Assembly: GCA_022393335.1 (NCBI GenBank)
Contig: JAJEKB010021314.1
Location: 281,639-345,638, forward strand
Direction: 5' to 3'
DNA: 64,000 bases
Origin: Macrotrachela quadricornifera
Taxonomy: Eukaryota; Rotifera; Eurotatoria; Philodinida; Philodinidae
The position numbers and the translations under genes were made by a program. Numbering within the stretch: the stretch's first letter is position 1; the number at the start of each line of letters is the position of its first letter. A model generated the notes under the pieces. That model was not told the DNA's origin and searched no databases. It worked only from the letters and a program-made list of their open reading frames with translations. Below are positions 46,157 to 58,926 of the stretch, one piece after another.

Positions 46157-47466
46157 GTAAGTTACCTGAATTTTGTGTTCATTTGAAGTTCTCTTTTGAA
46201 TCAACAACAATATTCAATTGAGCATTGGGAATTCTAACTCACGGCGAAAGAAAGAAAAAGGGATGTTTGCAAAGATCGAGATGTTCTGATGTGGATAGTT
46301 AATCGTTTTTCAGAAAATGTATTATTTATTGGTAAAAAAAGACTGAAACTACTTCTTTCCAGAGGGTAGATACATTTCATCGTTATTTTTCACGTGATTT
46401 TGTTTTAGCCATTAAATGGATTTGAATGTCAAATAGGAATGAGGAGCAAAAGAAGTCGAGATATATTCCTATTATTTGAGCGGCAGACAGAGAGAAAAAA
46501 AGTAGCAGCGAAAGACTACCTCGAAAAAATCTCTCTTTCACTACTATTTTCTTTCAGTTGCTATTATTCTCTTTCTCGTAGAGAAGAGTCTTGCAAGAAT
46601 AAATTGTTTGCTTGCTTGCTTGCTTGTGTCTCCGTACTTCACTGATTAGTCCAAAAATGATGTGAAAACATAATGGTTATTTTGCATAAAACTTGACCAA
46701 AGGTAATCGGGGATGGAAAGTTCTAATTTAAGGTCAGTTTTAATTAATTGATAATCAGTTAATAATTAATTATGTTTTCTAAAGAACAAGACTAAAAGTA
46801 TAGGAAGATGGGGAATCCAAATCTGAAGTCCGGTTTTTAACATTAATTAGTTTAATAGTTAATAAATAATTAGTATTATTCGTTTTTGCGAAATTTTAAC
46901 CGACGGTAATCAAAGATGGAGAGATTGAGTTCGGAGTTAATTTCCTCATGGTTGGTCGCGCAAGTAGTACCTAAAGAAAGATAATAATGGATAGGTGATG
47001 AATTGATTGTTAAAAGAATAAACAACAGTCGTCACTATAATGTGATTAGGAGGATAATAAGTATTAAACTTGAATAGTGTGTCGTCTTAGCAAAATTTCT
47101 CTTTAATAAAGTGAGTACTAGTTGAAAAAATTTTCTACTGCCATTGTATTTATATATGGAATCAAGGATTAAAATATCTTACATGATATCGCTGAAAGTT
47201 AACTTAAACGTAGTAGTGAAATATTTCTTTCAGAAAAGGGTCAGCAAATCGATAGGATGAGCGTTACTTATATTATATATCAATTATATTATCGACTAAA
47301 AAAATGCCATGAGTATTTTTTTTTCAGTACGGGGTAGCATAATTCGAAATACGATGATGAGAATGTCTGTGGACTTAAGCATCAACCTGCAACTAGATAT
47401 TGTTTTGTTGCTTGATTCAATCATATGACATCTATTAGAGTAGTATATCTTGCTTTATTGTTGTAG
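46157..47466 (+). other. Intron of the PAN-NHL gene
   Basis: The donor is GTAAGTTACC and the acceptor TTTATTGTTGTAG. It holds the dispersed repeat at 46555-46960. Confidence 0.55.
46555..46965 (+). repeat. Dispersed repeat, copy 3, inside intron
   Basis: 46555-46645 (TTCTCGTAGAGAAGAGTCTT and a GCTTGCTTGCTT run) is the reverse complement of 2081-2175. About three diverged 110-125-bp units follow, beginning GACCAAAGGTAATCGGGGAT, AAGTATAGGAAGATGGGG and GACGGTAATCAAAGATGG. Confidence 0.65.
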
Positions 47467-48392
47467 CTCCAGCTATAGGCGTTGGTCAGACAGTGGCCGG
47501 CTATTGCAATGGTACTACAGATGGAAGCTCAGTCGCGCTCAACGGTCCTTGGGGTATTTACGTTTCACAATCCGATGGAACTCTCTATGTTGCTGATGCT
47601 GATGGTGCCAAGTTTCAAGCTTTTCCGCTGTTCTCGCGCACCGGACTCTCGCTTCTATCTACCGGACCTGTTTATCCTTCGGACGTGTTCGTCGATGGTT
47701 CTGGTACCATTTATATGTCCGATTTTAGTTCTGCCGGCGGTACTGTATTCATTCAACGAGATGGAATAAACCTAAGAAGTTTTCCAGCCGCGGGACAATC
47801 GACGAGTTCTTGTCAGTTCACCGGACTCTACATGGCTTATGGCATAGCGGCTGATCAGTCTGGCAAAGTCTATGTAGTGGCGGCTCATTGTGCTATGGTA
47901 GTGAAATGGGCACCGAATGCAACAATCGGTGTGCTCTTCGCTGGACAAAGGGCAACTGTCGGTTCAAACAATAATACATTCAATTGGCCCCGATTTATTC
48001 ATTTGGACGAGAATCGAAGTGCTCTCTATGTCGCCGACTCGGGAAACGATCGAATTCAACGATTTATGATCGAAGGTAGCGGAACAGGAGTGACGGTGGC
48101 AGGTAATCATGGTCGAGGAACAGCCTTGAACCAGCTAAATAATCCGTCAGGTGTTTGGGTTGTACGCGATGGGCAAACTCTCTATATTGCTGACTATGGA
48201 AATCATCGTATTATGAAATGGACAATTGGTGCAGCGCAAGGATCGGTTGTAGCCGGCAGCATGAATGGTACAGCAGGCCGTACTAGTCAACTTCTTAACG
48301 GTCCAGGTGATGTGGCTCTTGATCCGAATGAAACGTATATCTATGTTTCGGATTATTACAATAGTCGAGTGCAAAGATTTCGTCTTCGATGA
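47467..48392 (+). CDS. NHL-repeat exon (six-bladed propeller) of the PAN-EGF-NHL gene
   Basis: The exon starts after TTGTTGTAG in phase 1 (leftover A of exon 1 plus CT gives Thr) and ends at TGA 48390-48392. It encodes about 308 residues with six NHL repeats: NGPWGIYV...LYVADADG, YPSDVFVD...IYMSDFSS, MAYGIAAD...VYVVAAH, WPRFIHLD...LYVADSGNDRIQRF, NPSGVWVV...LYIADYGNHRIMKW and GPGDVALD...IYVSDYYNSRVQRF. NHL propellers bind proteins, glycans or RNA; secreted PAN/EGF-NHL proteins are numerous in bdelloids (family knowledge). This exon is fully open and GC-rich. The upstream exon is broken, so it is translated only if the element is spliced out and the TAG bypassed, or from an internal start such as ATG 47510. 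Confidence 0.8.
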
Positions 48393-48399
48393 TCTTTCA

Positions 48400-48828
48400 T
48401 AACATTAACCCAGTCAATGACAACCACACACATTTCTTTCGCTTATTTTTATGTAATCAATATGCTTTCCACTCATTTTTATGAACATATTCGGAGCTGT
48501 GATAGTAATAAATGTTGTTGTATTGAATGAGTCGCGATCCGTTTTCGTATTTCTTTTCTGCATCTTCAAATCGCTCTGTTCTGATTTGCTCAGCGAAGTT
48601 TTTCTCAGATCCTGTTAGATTCGCTACACACGCTTGTCAAATTACGCTTTTTCTTTCTTGAATGCGGTCAGTTCTTGTTCGACTCAATTGGCTTTTAGAA
48701 TTATTTTATCTAATTGTTCAGCCATTTGAGAATCTATCGAATTCCTTTTGTCACTTCATTGTTTCAATTCATTGGAATGCCGCTTTCGAATGTTACTCAT
48801 TTCTTGGATCATCGAACGAAGTTGCCTC
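48400..48828. other. 3' flank of the NHL gene
   Basis: AATAAA at about 48508 may be the polyadenylation signal. No other feature was found before the mariner element. Confidence 0.4.
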
Positions 48829-48830
48829 TA

Positions 48831-50604
48831 CATAGGACTATCGAAAAGTAGTGGCAACGACATTTTATTACCACATATTAAGGTTGATAAAAACTTCTTC
48901 TTACATAGGATGATAGAGCGAAAAAAGCTCGTTCTTTCTATGCTATTTGATCTTACTTCAGGTGATATCATAATAAAAAAATCCCAATAAGCCTAGTTTA
49001 TCTAACATGTGTCGCGGTTTCAGGAGTACATATTATCTTCAATAGGCATTCTTTTCTTGATTTTTTTCTTCTTTCTTTCATTCTTTCCTCTCGCTCTTCT
49101 GAGATTTTATCATTCCTCATATGTATTCAAAGATACATGCGTCCTTTTGTGCACATGTCATGTACTATTCTATTCTATAAAAGGTGAAAGAAGTTAAGTT
49201 AAATCGACTCTTACTACTATTCATTTTTGTTTTTAATAGACAAAGAAAATTTTCGATTTTACATTAAAATGTGTACTGCGCGTAACTTTGAAGCAACAAC
49301 TATTCACGACGAACTACGTACTGTTTTCGGTGATGAAGCTTCTTCTTATCGAACAATTGAAGATGGCTCAATGGTTTCATGAGGGTCGAGAAGAAATTGA
49401 AGATGAAGAGCGATTCGGAAGGTCTATAACTGAGAGTACTCCTGAAAATATTGAAGAAATTCGTAGTATTTTTAGTGATGATCTTCATGTTATAATAGCA
49501 GAAATACAAAAATATACTAATCTAAGTTATGGTACTGTACATAGAATACTATCTGATCATCTGGACATCAGAAAAATTACTGCTCGGCAAATACCCAAAC
49601 AGCTAACGGATTATCAACGGAGTGAACGTGTTCGACTATGCAAAGAAAATCTGTCAAGATTCACAGAAGGAGGATGGCGTTTGTCTGACGTGATAACGGG
49701 TGATGAATCATGATTTTTCCATCAGCAAACTGGTCGAAAAGTCTCCAATACTGCTCGGGTGGTAAAAGGCGATTTTCCACCCATAATAGTTGGACGAAAT
49801 AAGTTTGCTTCAAAAACTCTATTGTGCATTTTCTTTAAATCAACTGGTCCTCTTCTAATCCATCGTGTCGAACGTGGAACAACTATCAATAACCAATATT
49901 ACATGGAAAATTGTTTGCAGCCTGTTATCGAAGAAATCAAGAAACAAAGACCTCGTTCAAGTACTCATACCATCAAACTTCATCATGGTAACGGAGGACT
50001 ACATTTTTATAAAGACGTACTCGATTATCTTCATTCAGAAGAAATTATCGTAGCACCACAACTACCAAATTCTTCAAATCTGTCTCCGTGTAATTTTTGA
50101 TTGTTCAACTTAATCAAACGAAATCTAACTGATCAAGCAGACTCCGAATCGTTACACAATCCCATAACGGAGTTCATGTATGTTTTAGATAAACAAGAAT
50201 ACAGAAAAACGTTCGATAAATGGATTCAAAGAATGGAATTGTGTATAGATAATTAGGGCCATTACTTTGAACATTTAATGAAATAAAACCTCTTGTACTT
50301 ATTTATATATTTTCAATTTTTTGATATGCTAATCCTAATGAACGTTAAAGTCTCGAAAGAGATGAGAGGAAAAGTGAAGAAAAGAATGCCTATTGAAGAC
50401 AATATGTAATTTTGAAACCGTGACATATGTTAGATAAACTAGTCTTATTGGGATTTTTTTATAATGATGTCACCTGAAGTATGATCAAACGGCATACAAC
50501 GAATGTGCTTTTTTCGCTCTATCATCCTATGTAAAAAGAAGTTTTTATCAACCTTAATATGTGGTCATAAAATGTCGTTGCCACTACTTTTGGATACCCC
50601 TATG
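48831..50604 (+). mobile_element. Mariner element with ~260-bp inverted repeats
   Basis: The ends CATAGGACTATCGAAAAGTA and, reversed, CATAGGGGTATCCAAAAGTA are flanked by TA (48829-48830, 50605-50606). The inverted repeats stay alignable for about 260 bp, down to CTTCAATAGGCATTCTTTTC on both sides. They enclose one decayed mariner transposase. The total length is 1774 bp. Long TIRs are unusual for classical mariners, which carry about 30 bp (family knowledge). Confidence 0.85.
49269..50286 (+). pseudogene. Mariner transposase, inactive
   Basis: ATG 49269 opens MCTARNFEATTIHDELRT. A 1-base shift near 49355 moves to the frame with AQWFHEGREEIEDEERFG, an HTH region (NLSYGTVHRILSDHLDIRKI) and the catalytic core. 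TGDES carries the first Asp. The second Asp site reads LHHGNGGLH (Asp to Gly) and the third reads NLSPCNF (Asp to Asn). The two sites are separated by 34 residues, the mariner D34D spacing. In-frame stops are TGA 49711 (directly after TGDES, where Trp is usual), TGA 50098 and TAG 50254. It is catalytically dead by several independent lesions. Confidence 0.85.
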
Positions 50605-50609
50605 TAGAT

Positions 50610-51945
50610 TTTACTGATGTGATTCAGATAAATAGTTTAGATAAAGATAAATTGTAGTGTATTTTATGATATTAAATGTTAATATGAACATTTGAAAAAG
50701 AAAAAAATTAAATTGAATGAACAAAGGAAATCATATATCTCGAATGAATCAAACATTTTTTTCATTATCGAACATTGGTAATAAAAGAATTGTATATGAT
50801 GTTAGTGATAGTGATAATGAAGAAGCCATTTCAACATCGAGCAACGAAAAAGGAAAATTTTATTAGGTCTGATCAATTCTGGGCTTAATTATTGAATATT
50901 AATCCAAATCTTACACCAAATTTTTAAAAAATCCTATGTTACATTTTTCTATTCTATGTTGAAATTCTTACGTAGAATCAATCTTCAGTGATGTTAATCA
51001 TTTATGGACAAATTATCGTAATCAAATGGACATTAAATTAGTTAATGCTGAATTTAAAATAAGATTAAATAGCAACTATTCTTGTGAACAGTTTTATAAG
51101 TATATCTTGTCCGAAAAATACGTGTTAAAACAAATTCGAAAAATGCAAAATATGAATAATAATATCGATGTGATGTTATATATTTTATTTTTATTCTTTT
51201 TGTAAACGAATTTCAAGTTTAGTGGAAAAGTTCGACACTAAGTGTCTTACGTTAGTGTTTTTTGTATAGTTAACAGGATATTCATTGTATTGACTTTGTT
51301 TAACATGAAACACATTTGAAACTAAAAGAATGAGTAAATAAACCAACGATAGGGTGAATATTGGATGTCAGTATATTAACGTAATACTCATCTATTTGCA
51401 AAAAACTTCTCTTTTTGATCAATTTCTGATTTTACAAATAAAGTCTCTGATTATTTTCAGTTTTGAAAAAAAATTTAGATTTTCAAATTTTTCATCTGAC
51501 CACCCTGAAATAAATATATAATTAATAGTAATATAAAAACGTGTTATTTCTACAGTAGATTTAATTGATCGTATCATATAATGCAACATAACATATAACC
51601 GTAGGAACCTGACATTTCTTGCACTTATAACTTGACAGAGGAATTTAAAATAATTTATGTTCAGATATTAAACGATTATATCCGTTCCGAGAGCATTCCT
51701 GTGAGCTCTCTCTCTACTCTGTCTGCAAGAGGGGAAGAGAGAGTATACTCTCATTGATGAATGTATATCAAAACGTATATTAAAAATGAATGAATATCAA
51801 TGATAACATTCTTTCTCGAAAAACAGAACATGAAACGAAGAAGCACAAAACATTATGTGAATGCAAAGAAGAAAGAATGTCTCTAAAAGGGATGCATAGC
51901 AGGGAAGAAAGAGAAACAGCAGCGAGGACACTCATCGTCGCTAAC
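50610..51945. other. Intergenic with two coding-like fragments
   Basis: An ATG frame at 50718-50867 gives 49 residues with an acidic SDSDNEEA patch. After ATCAATCTTCAG near 51000, DVNHLWTNYRNQMDIKLVNA and EQFYKYILSEKYVLKQIRKM run on for about 60 codons. They could be two exons of one decayed gene of unknown family. Otherwise nothing was recognised. Confidence 0.3.
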
Positions 51946-51947
51946 AG

Positions 51948-52011
51948 ACTTGAAGACCTAAAGCTAGCCCTATAATATAGGACTTGAGGACCCAAGAGCA
52001 CCTCATAATAT
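51948..52011. repeat. Two 34-bp units of the palindrome minisatellite
   Basis: CTTGAAGACCTAAAGCTAGC and GACTTGAGGACCCAAGAGCA repeat the 34-bp unit found in the right arm of 37217-38515 (TGAGGACCCAAGGATACC with CATAGTATAGCAG). They end at the TA of the adjoining MITE. Confidence 0.65.
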
Positions 52012-52012
52012 A

Positions 52013-52368
52013 CCGGGTGTCCCATAAGTAACGAAACAAACTAATAATTGAATATCTCCCTCATCGCTCGAGCAAAGCAGCTGATTTTTTTTACTAGTGC
52101 CAGAGGCATGTACAAGCTTTATATTCATAAAGACATGTCTAGGAAGATTCTTTATTAACTATCACTATTGATCTCAACAAGAAAAATTTACTTTTTCACA
52201 GATAGAATAGAAAATGATATCCTTAACAAAGGATCTCTTTCGATATGTCTTTATGAATATAAAGCTTGTACATGTCACTAGCACTGGTAAAAAAAGCAGC
52301 TGCTTTGCTCGAGTAGTAAGGGAGATACTCAAATCTTTAGTTTGTTTCGTTACTTACGAGACACCCGG
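52013..52368. mobile_element. 356-bp TA-flanked foldback MITE
   Basis: The ends CCGGGTGTCCCATAAGTAAC and, reversed, CCGGGTGTCTCGTAAGTAAC are flanked by TA (52011-52012, 52369-52370). The arms pair GTACAAGCTTTATATTCATA with TATGAATATAAAGCTTGTAC almost perfectly, so nearly the whole element folds into one hairpin. It is the best-preserved member of the family at 26708 and 30131. Confidence 0.85.
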
Positions 52369-52798
52369 TAGAATCATCAAATCTAAAACAACTTCAAACA
52401 TATGCTAGGAAATTTAATCAATTATGTGCATTCTATTAAATTTCTTTTCATTTAAGCTGAGTATTGCGTTTGAATACGATTAATATACGCCGATCATCAT
52501 TATCAACTACCAAATATGAGTTTATGTGTAATTTTATCAAAATTTCATATTCTAATATCATATTACATTTTAAAGTAGCGATAAATAACTTAAGATAACA
52601 GACAAAATTTTTCTATCAGATATATTTCAATTATTCATTAAATTAGTTTAATATCTGTTAGTGAGAAAGTTTAGTAAAACATTATTATTTGAGATTAAAT
52701 GAAACATCATTATAGTTTCACCTCAATTATTCCTGATAATTTCTTTTCGTTATTTTATTTTTGAAGAAAAACATATAACGGTTTATAAGAAAAATGGA

Positions 52799-55700
52799 TC
52801 ATTGCATATCTTCTTCATTATATAAATGTTGTTGTTGTTGTTGTTGAATCGATAGTGGTTCATATGTCCATTTAGGAAAAACACGTTTATATAAATTCAT
52901 AAAAATAGTATCTTGTGATTTAAGAATACCATCAAATTGACATTTCATATGTCCATGTGTACCTTTAAATAAAATGTAAATAGTACTTTTTTCAATAATA
53001 AACATAAATATTTATTACCAAGTGATTCTTTGATATGTCCTCGTCTTCCCCAACGTGTTCGTAGTTCAATTGGTTTAAACCAATTAACATCCTCTATCAT
53101 GAAAAAAATTAATTTATAATATTATAAAATAAAATAAAAAGACAAACCAGGACTAAAAAACATATAACGAATAACAGCTGATTTCTTATGAATTTTAAAT
53201 GGATGTCCACTTAAAACAATACGTTTTAATACTAAACGATCTGGATTAACTGAAAGAAGAGAACCAGTAGCTACTAATTCTTGACGACCTATATTAAAAA
53301 TATAATCTTTTTTTTTTTATAAATATATTAAAATAAATAACCATCAGGAAATTCTTTAAATGCAAGTACAGATGCTGGTGGATATGTTATTGGACCAAAA
53401 CATGTTGCTACTAATGTTTGTCGTGGTCGAAAAAATCGTTCATACTATAAGAAAAATTAAATAATAAATAAATTAATTTAATAATTTATAATAAACTTTA
53501 TGTTTATCTCCATTTGTATGTTGAGAATAAACAGGTGCACTTGCAAATCGACGAAAACCAACATGAAAAATAAGACGTTCTTTTGATTTAAGAATTATTT
53601 CACTATCATTTGTACGATTTAAAACAATATTTAATACTGAAAGACATTGTTCATGAGGTAGAAGACCCATAACAAATACATGATGACCAGGTTCTATATA
53701 TTAAAAAAAAAAATAATTTTTATATAAAATAAAATTTTTTCTTTATTTTACCAAATCGATTAACTGGAACATTTTTTATATATAATGTTACATAACTATG
53801 AACCTAAATAAATATAAAATTGTTTTGTTTTTGTTTTTTTTTATTGAAAAATATCTTAACCATTGCATGATCTTGTTTTCCTTGAGAATCTTCTTGTTCA
53901 GTTTGAATTTGTTTAACCATTGCTCGAAAATTAGGAAATTGATAAATTCTTGAATAATCTGATGGTAAATTTTCTTTTTTATCCCATTTTGTTGTTCGAA
54001 AACTTTTTAAACCACGATATCTTATTTAAATAAAAAATTATTTATTTAAGAAAATATATTTTAAAAGAAAAAAAACTTACTTTTGAAATCGAACACGAGC
54101 AGGTACATCCATTGGTGTATCAACTTCATCAGGAAATTGTTCATCTAATTTTGCTTCTTTAAATTTTTTTAAACTAAATTAATAAAAAAGAATATTTCAA
54201 AATAAAAAGATTTATTTAACAAACGTTTGTTTATCTTCATCTAAATCAAATTTATCATCATAATTATTTTTATTAATAACAATTTCATCCATTTCTTCTT
54301 CATCTTCTTCTTGATCTAATTGAATTGATTCTAAATCATCTGTATTTGCTGTAATCATATCTTGTTCATCATCTTCAAAATCCTAAAATTGAAAAAAGAA
54401 ATTTAATTATGAAAAAGAAATAAAAAAAACTTACATTTTCTTCTTGATCTTGTTCATCATCTGATACAATCCATGCAGCTTGATATTCTGATGTACCTTT
54501 TGGTACACGTTTTTTTAATTGATTTTGTTCAATTTGTGCTTTTTCAAGTTCTTCTGTTGTTGGCCATGTTTGTTCTTGATCATTATTCATTGGATCTGAT
54601 TCAGCTTCAAATGCTAATGATCGTTGAAGATCATCTTGTGGAGAATATGTTTTTTCAACAATTGGTTTAATTATTCCATTAGACTAAACGAATATTTATT
54701 ATTAATATAAAAATATTTCTTTTTTTTTGGTTATTTTAATTTACATCTCGTTGAAATTGATGTTGTTCAATTTTTTCTAATTGAAATGTTCCTAAACCTG
54801 GTATATAAACAAGATCATTCGGAGATAAATGTATTCCACGTAAATATCCACTTAATTTTAATGTACTTATTGATGACTAAAGAAACAAAAAATAAAAATA
54901 AAAATGAAAAATGAATAAATACTTTTGGATTTTCATATGAAAATGTTTGTGCAAATAAATAAGGTCTTAAACATTTTTTTGTTGGTTTAATTAATTTTTG
55001 TTCAGTTAATTTTCTAAGAAGACGTTGAGCATCTTGTTCATTATCTAATGATATTAATTTAACATTTGAAAATCTTTTTTCAAGAAATTTTTCTAAATTT
55101 CTTAATGATGATAAACGTGATGATGTTGTTGACATTGAATCATCATTTGACGATGATATAACTGAATAAATAATACTTCCTGGTGAACAATGAACATTTA
55201 TTAAATCAAGTAAATAATCTCCTTCAATTGATATTCCATGTGATGATGATATTACATATATTATTGTATCAGATATCTAAAAATTTTAACAAACATTTTT
55301 TTTTTATTTTAACTAAAAATTTTAATAATAACTTTAGCAGCATCAAGAATATTTTCTAAATTTGTTGGTGTTGGTGTTAAAAAACAAAATTTTGAACGAA
55401 GTTTTGAACATCTATATTAAATTGATTTTAATTTTATAATAAAAATAAAAATAAAAACATACGTATAAATTCTTGCACCACATTCTGTTGCTTCATCTGT
55501 TGATTTATTATCATCAATAGAATGTGTTAATAATTCAATTATAGAAAATATATTAACATCAGATGATAATGGAATTACTGTCTAAAGAAAAAATTTTATT
55601 GAAATGGTTTAGAATTTATCTTTAGATATCTGTTCTATCAGTATTATAATTTAACCCATTTCGATGAAAACTAATGTTTGAAATATTCTTTATAATATTA

Positions 55701-56055
55701 ATTATTAAAAATAATTACAATAAGTTGTGGAACACCATCAATAGCACCAATTGTTTGTCTTGCTTCTTTATTTGATTGAAGTTTTTGTTTTCGAATTTGA
55801 ATAGCTGTATTTGCTCGATTTTGTTTAGGTGTTACATTTAATCGTTTTAAACTACGTGCATGTTTCTTTTCAGCAACTCGACCTGAATAAAAAAAAAATT
55901 AAATATTTTATTTATTTAAATTGTAAATAAAATAAACCTTTAGTGCTTCGTTTTATTTCATGTTGAGATCGATGACGACCAGTCTTAAATGGTTTATTTT
56001 GTTGTTTAAGGGCACCTGGACGATGAACAACTTTATTATCACTACTAGGAGACAT
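52799..56055 (-). CDS. TSR1: Pre-rRNA-processing protein TSR1, 16 exons, 785 aa
   Basis: TSR1 is a GTPase-like (catalytically inactive) assembly factor of the pre-40S ribosome, homologous to BMS1, acting in nucleolus and cytoplasm. Minus-strand exons run from ATG 56055 to TGA 52799, 16 in all with short introns. Boundaries include 56055-55938, 55882-55719, 55581-55463, 55411-55333, 55276-54923, 54876-54745, 54683-54435, 54382-54225, 54173-54081, 54020-53861, 53803-53752, 53693-53497, 53444-53342, 53288-53148, 53093-53019 and 52962-52799. These sum to 2358 nt in frame, close to the ~800 residues of animal TSR1. Landmarks: basic N-terminus ([20 protein letters not shown]), acidic middle ([10 protein letters not shown]), [35 protein letters not shown]-type core [20 protein letters not shown] and C-terminal [20 protein letters not shown]. 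The identification is strong. Confidence 0.93.
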
Positions 56056-56089
56056 TTTTTTTTCTTTAATCTAAAAAAAAAAAATAATC

Positions 56090-58590
56090 ATTTCGTATAA
56101 TTTTAACTAAGATTTATTCGATTTTTATTTCTCGAAAAGATATAATTCTCATTTAGTATTGATTGGTTATGAAATAACAATCAGAATATTAGTTTGACTA
56201 ATATTTTAAATTAATTAAAAATAATGTCATTTTAGAAAATTTATATTAGTAAAATAAAAAAATGGTTTTGTTTTAATATAATTTCGAAATATAGATGTCG
56301 ACACATGCGCAATGAATCATTTGATTATTCTTATTCGTTTTATTTTTATTTATTTTAATAATAATTGTTAATACGATCTTAATAAAATATGATTAAAAAA
56401 TTTTTGACAATTTTAAACATTAATTTTCTAATTTATAATGATTAGAATTTCTAACTTGTTCATATGATAGCAAACATTCTTCTTCAATATTAGCATATCA
56501 TATTGTATAATAAATTATTTGATTTAATTCATTTTGATAGGAACAAAGACACATCATCAACAAGTATAGATATATAATAATAACCGGTATACAAATATAA
56601 ATAACTTCAACTGATATGAATGAATATTTTCTTCCAGAAAATTGATCATATTTTCTATATACTACATATCAACAGATATTTGTATAGATCTTTCAATACA
56701 AAAATCATTGATGAAAAAATGAACATCGTGTCCTTGTTTTATATGAATATTTTGCATTAATTTTTATCAAAATAAAATTGAATTGTTCTACGATATTATA
56801 TGTACTCAGTTTGTTACAAGATAACCACATTTTATCACATACAACAATGGAAAAATCTATAGAAAGCATAGCACAATTTTTAGAAATTTTTCTCAGCAAT
56901 GTAACTAAGTTAGCATAGTTTCCAAAGAAATTTTTTTTTCCATTAAGATATGATCGAGATATTAAATCTTCAACTTAAACACTTTTTCAAAATTCCGTAG
57001 TCACCGTGGAAAAACACACCGATTGTAAACTCCATATCTCGATCAAATCGTAATGAAAAAAAAAAGAATTCTTTGAAAGTTGTATTAATCTGATTGCTCT
57101 CTACGTCTGGACAAGATACTTGAATTTTTTAGCATTTAATTTCTTCTTTTAGAAAACCTATTAAAATTTATGATCAATTGATGCTTGACTTTAAAAAGTC
57201 AATATTATCAAAAAAATAGTTAACAAAAATAAAATATTTACTTTACTAAATTGATTGTAATGAATGATATTTAGAACTGAAAAATAAATCATATATATGA
57301 TTTTGTAGAGTAAGGTTCATTCTACATTTTGACATATCACTTCCAATAAGAAAAATAATAGGTTAAAATCTTGAGAATGATTCAATTTCGAAGAATCTAA
57401 AAAGAAAGATACATTATTTGCTAATGTATTCTATTATTTTTATAAATCCAATTTGCTTCTATATTCATGGATAATCATTTTTTGTTCATTTGACACAATT
57501 TCTAAGCGTAAAAAAAATCCATTCATGAATTTTGATTTTGGTAATTAATACATTCTTTCAAATCTTTTAGAATTTACTAACTTAGCCCAAAAGACTATTT
57601 TGCTTTGTCTTTGATTGTTCCAGAGAATGTAAGAATGAACTATTTTTAAAACAATTCAAATTTCTATGTAATAGCTGTATAATAATAAAGACAAAATAGA
57701 TAGTATTACAAAACATATTAGTTATTTTCGATACAATCAAAAGCAGCAGTTTTCTCCATATCCTTATTTTCAGTCTCTTAAAATTTCATTAAAACAAGTC
57801 AAATGAAGTTTTTCTTGTCGAATTATCGTAAAAGATTCGGCTTTATATCTTTTGGAAAAAAAAACAAGTTTCGTTTACATTATATTCTTGAGAAATAATT
57901 AATATGCAAGATCAAAAATCATTATTGTCAAATTAAATCTTTGGTTAAAAACTCAACAATTGTAATATTTCATTACAAATAAATTATATAATCTTTATTT
58001 TTACATTATTTTTAGAAATCTTCATGAAATATCTTATAAGAAAAAAAAATAAAGATTATATTGATATTATTTTTGGTGAGATATTTACAAAATAAGAAAT
58101 GGTATAATCTTTATACTGCACCTGTTATATCTTTTTGATAATCTCTTTACCTTTGTCATCTCAATAATAATAGTCAAAATAATTTTTTTCTTCATCTTTT
58201 TTTTAAAACATATAATAATAAAATCAACGAATCAATATATTTTTATTTGAAAGTTTGTTTGATCATTTTTTATTTCGTAAATAGTATAAATATATTAAAA
58301 ATCAATCATTTAAATAGACTGTATTGTGTGACATATTCTCTTATCATTGTGGTGTATAACAACTGCTATATAATCGTATATAATATAAAAGTAAGCAGAT
58401 GAATAAAATGACCTTCAAAATATAATGTAAAATAAAGAATAGATAAGAATAGGGATGCTTGTAACATGCCTATCTTCATATATATTATTACATTTAGACG
58501 AGATAAACTATTTTCAATATAACTATATGAAATTTTAATTATATGAAATAAGTAATCAAATTTTATTTAATTGTCTTATAACTCATTTTA
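56090..58590. other. Intergenic between TSR1 and the SLC10A7-like gene
   Basis: The DNA is AT-rich and presumably includes the TSR1 promoter next to 56055. It contains the small inverted repeat at 56920-57085; no gene was recognised. Confidence 0.4.
56920..57085. mobile_element. Short foldback element, about 165 bp
   Basis: The left CCAAAGAAATTTTTTTTTCC then ATTAAGATATGATCGAGATA mirrors the right TATCTCGATCAAATCGTAAT then GAAAAAAAAAAGAATTCTTT. The sequence between them is non-coding. Ends are approximate. Confidence 0.55.
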
Positions 58591-58597
58591 TGACTTA

Positions 58598-58867
58598 TAG
58601 CTGTTTGCAAAAAAACTTGGAAAAAAAAATTTTTTTTTTCTTAACATCTTTTTCTCTACCATTATAAGTAAGCACAAAAGTCATTTTTTGAGGGCTACAC
58701 CCTCGATATATATACTACACGTTGTATATATAGAAGTGTGATTTCTTTTCTTTTCGATACTTGTAGAAGTAAATAAATAAAATATGAATTTATACTGTTG
58801 TATAGCACTTGTATCGAAGATGATATATGTAGAACAATGTTTTCAAGTTTTTTTTTGCAAACAGCTG
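58598..58867. mobile_element. 270-bp TA-flanked MITE just upstream of the SLC10A7-like gene
   Basis: The ends TAGCTGTTTGCAAAAAAACT and, reversed, CAGCTGTTTGCAAAAAAAAA are flanked by TA (58596-58597, 58868-58869). Inner inverted pieces include GATACTTGTAG-type sequences. It ends 59 bp before the ATG at 58927, so it lies in the promoter or 5'UTR. Confidence 0.7.
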
Positions 58868-58926
58868 TATTTATTTCGATATAAATAATAATATATTTTC
58901 ATATTTTAGGTAAGTTATTCTATTCA

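Noticed and set aside
45932..46186. Repetitive Asp-Pro-Arg/Ile-His-Glu open frame
   Set aside because: It is the GGATCC satellite array read as protein; it belongs to the transposon at 45731-46131.
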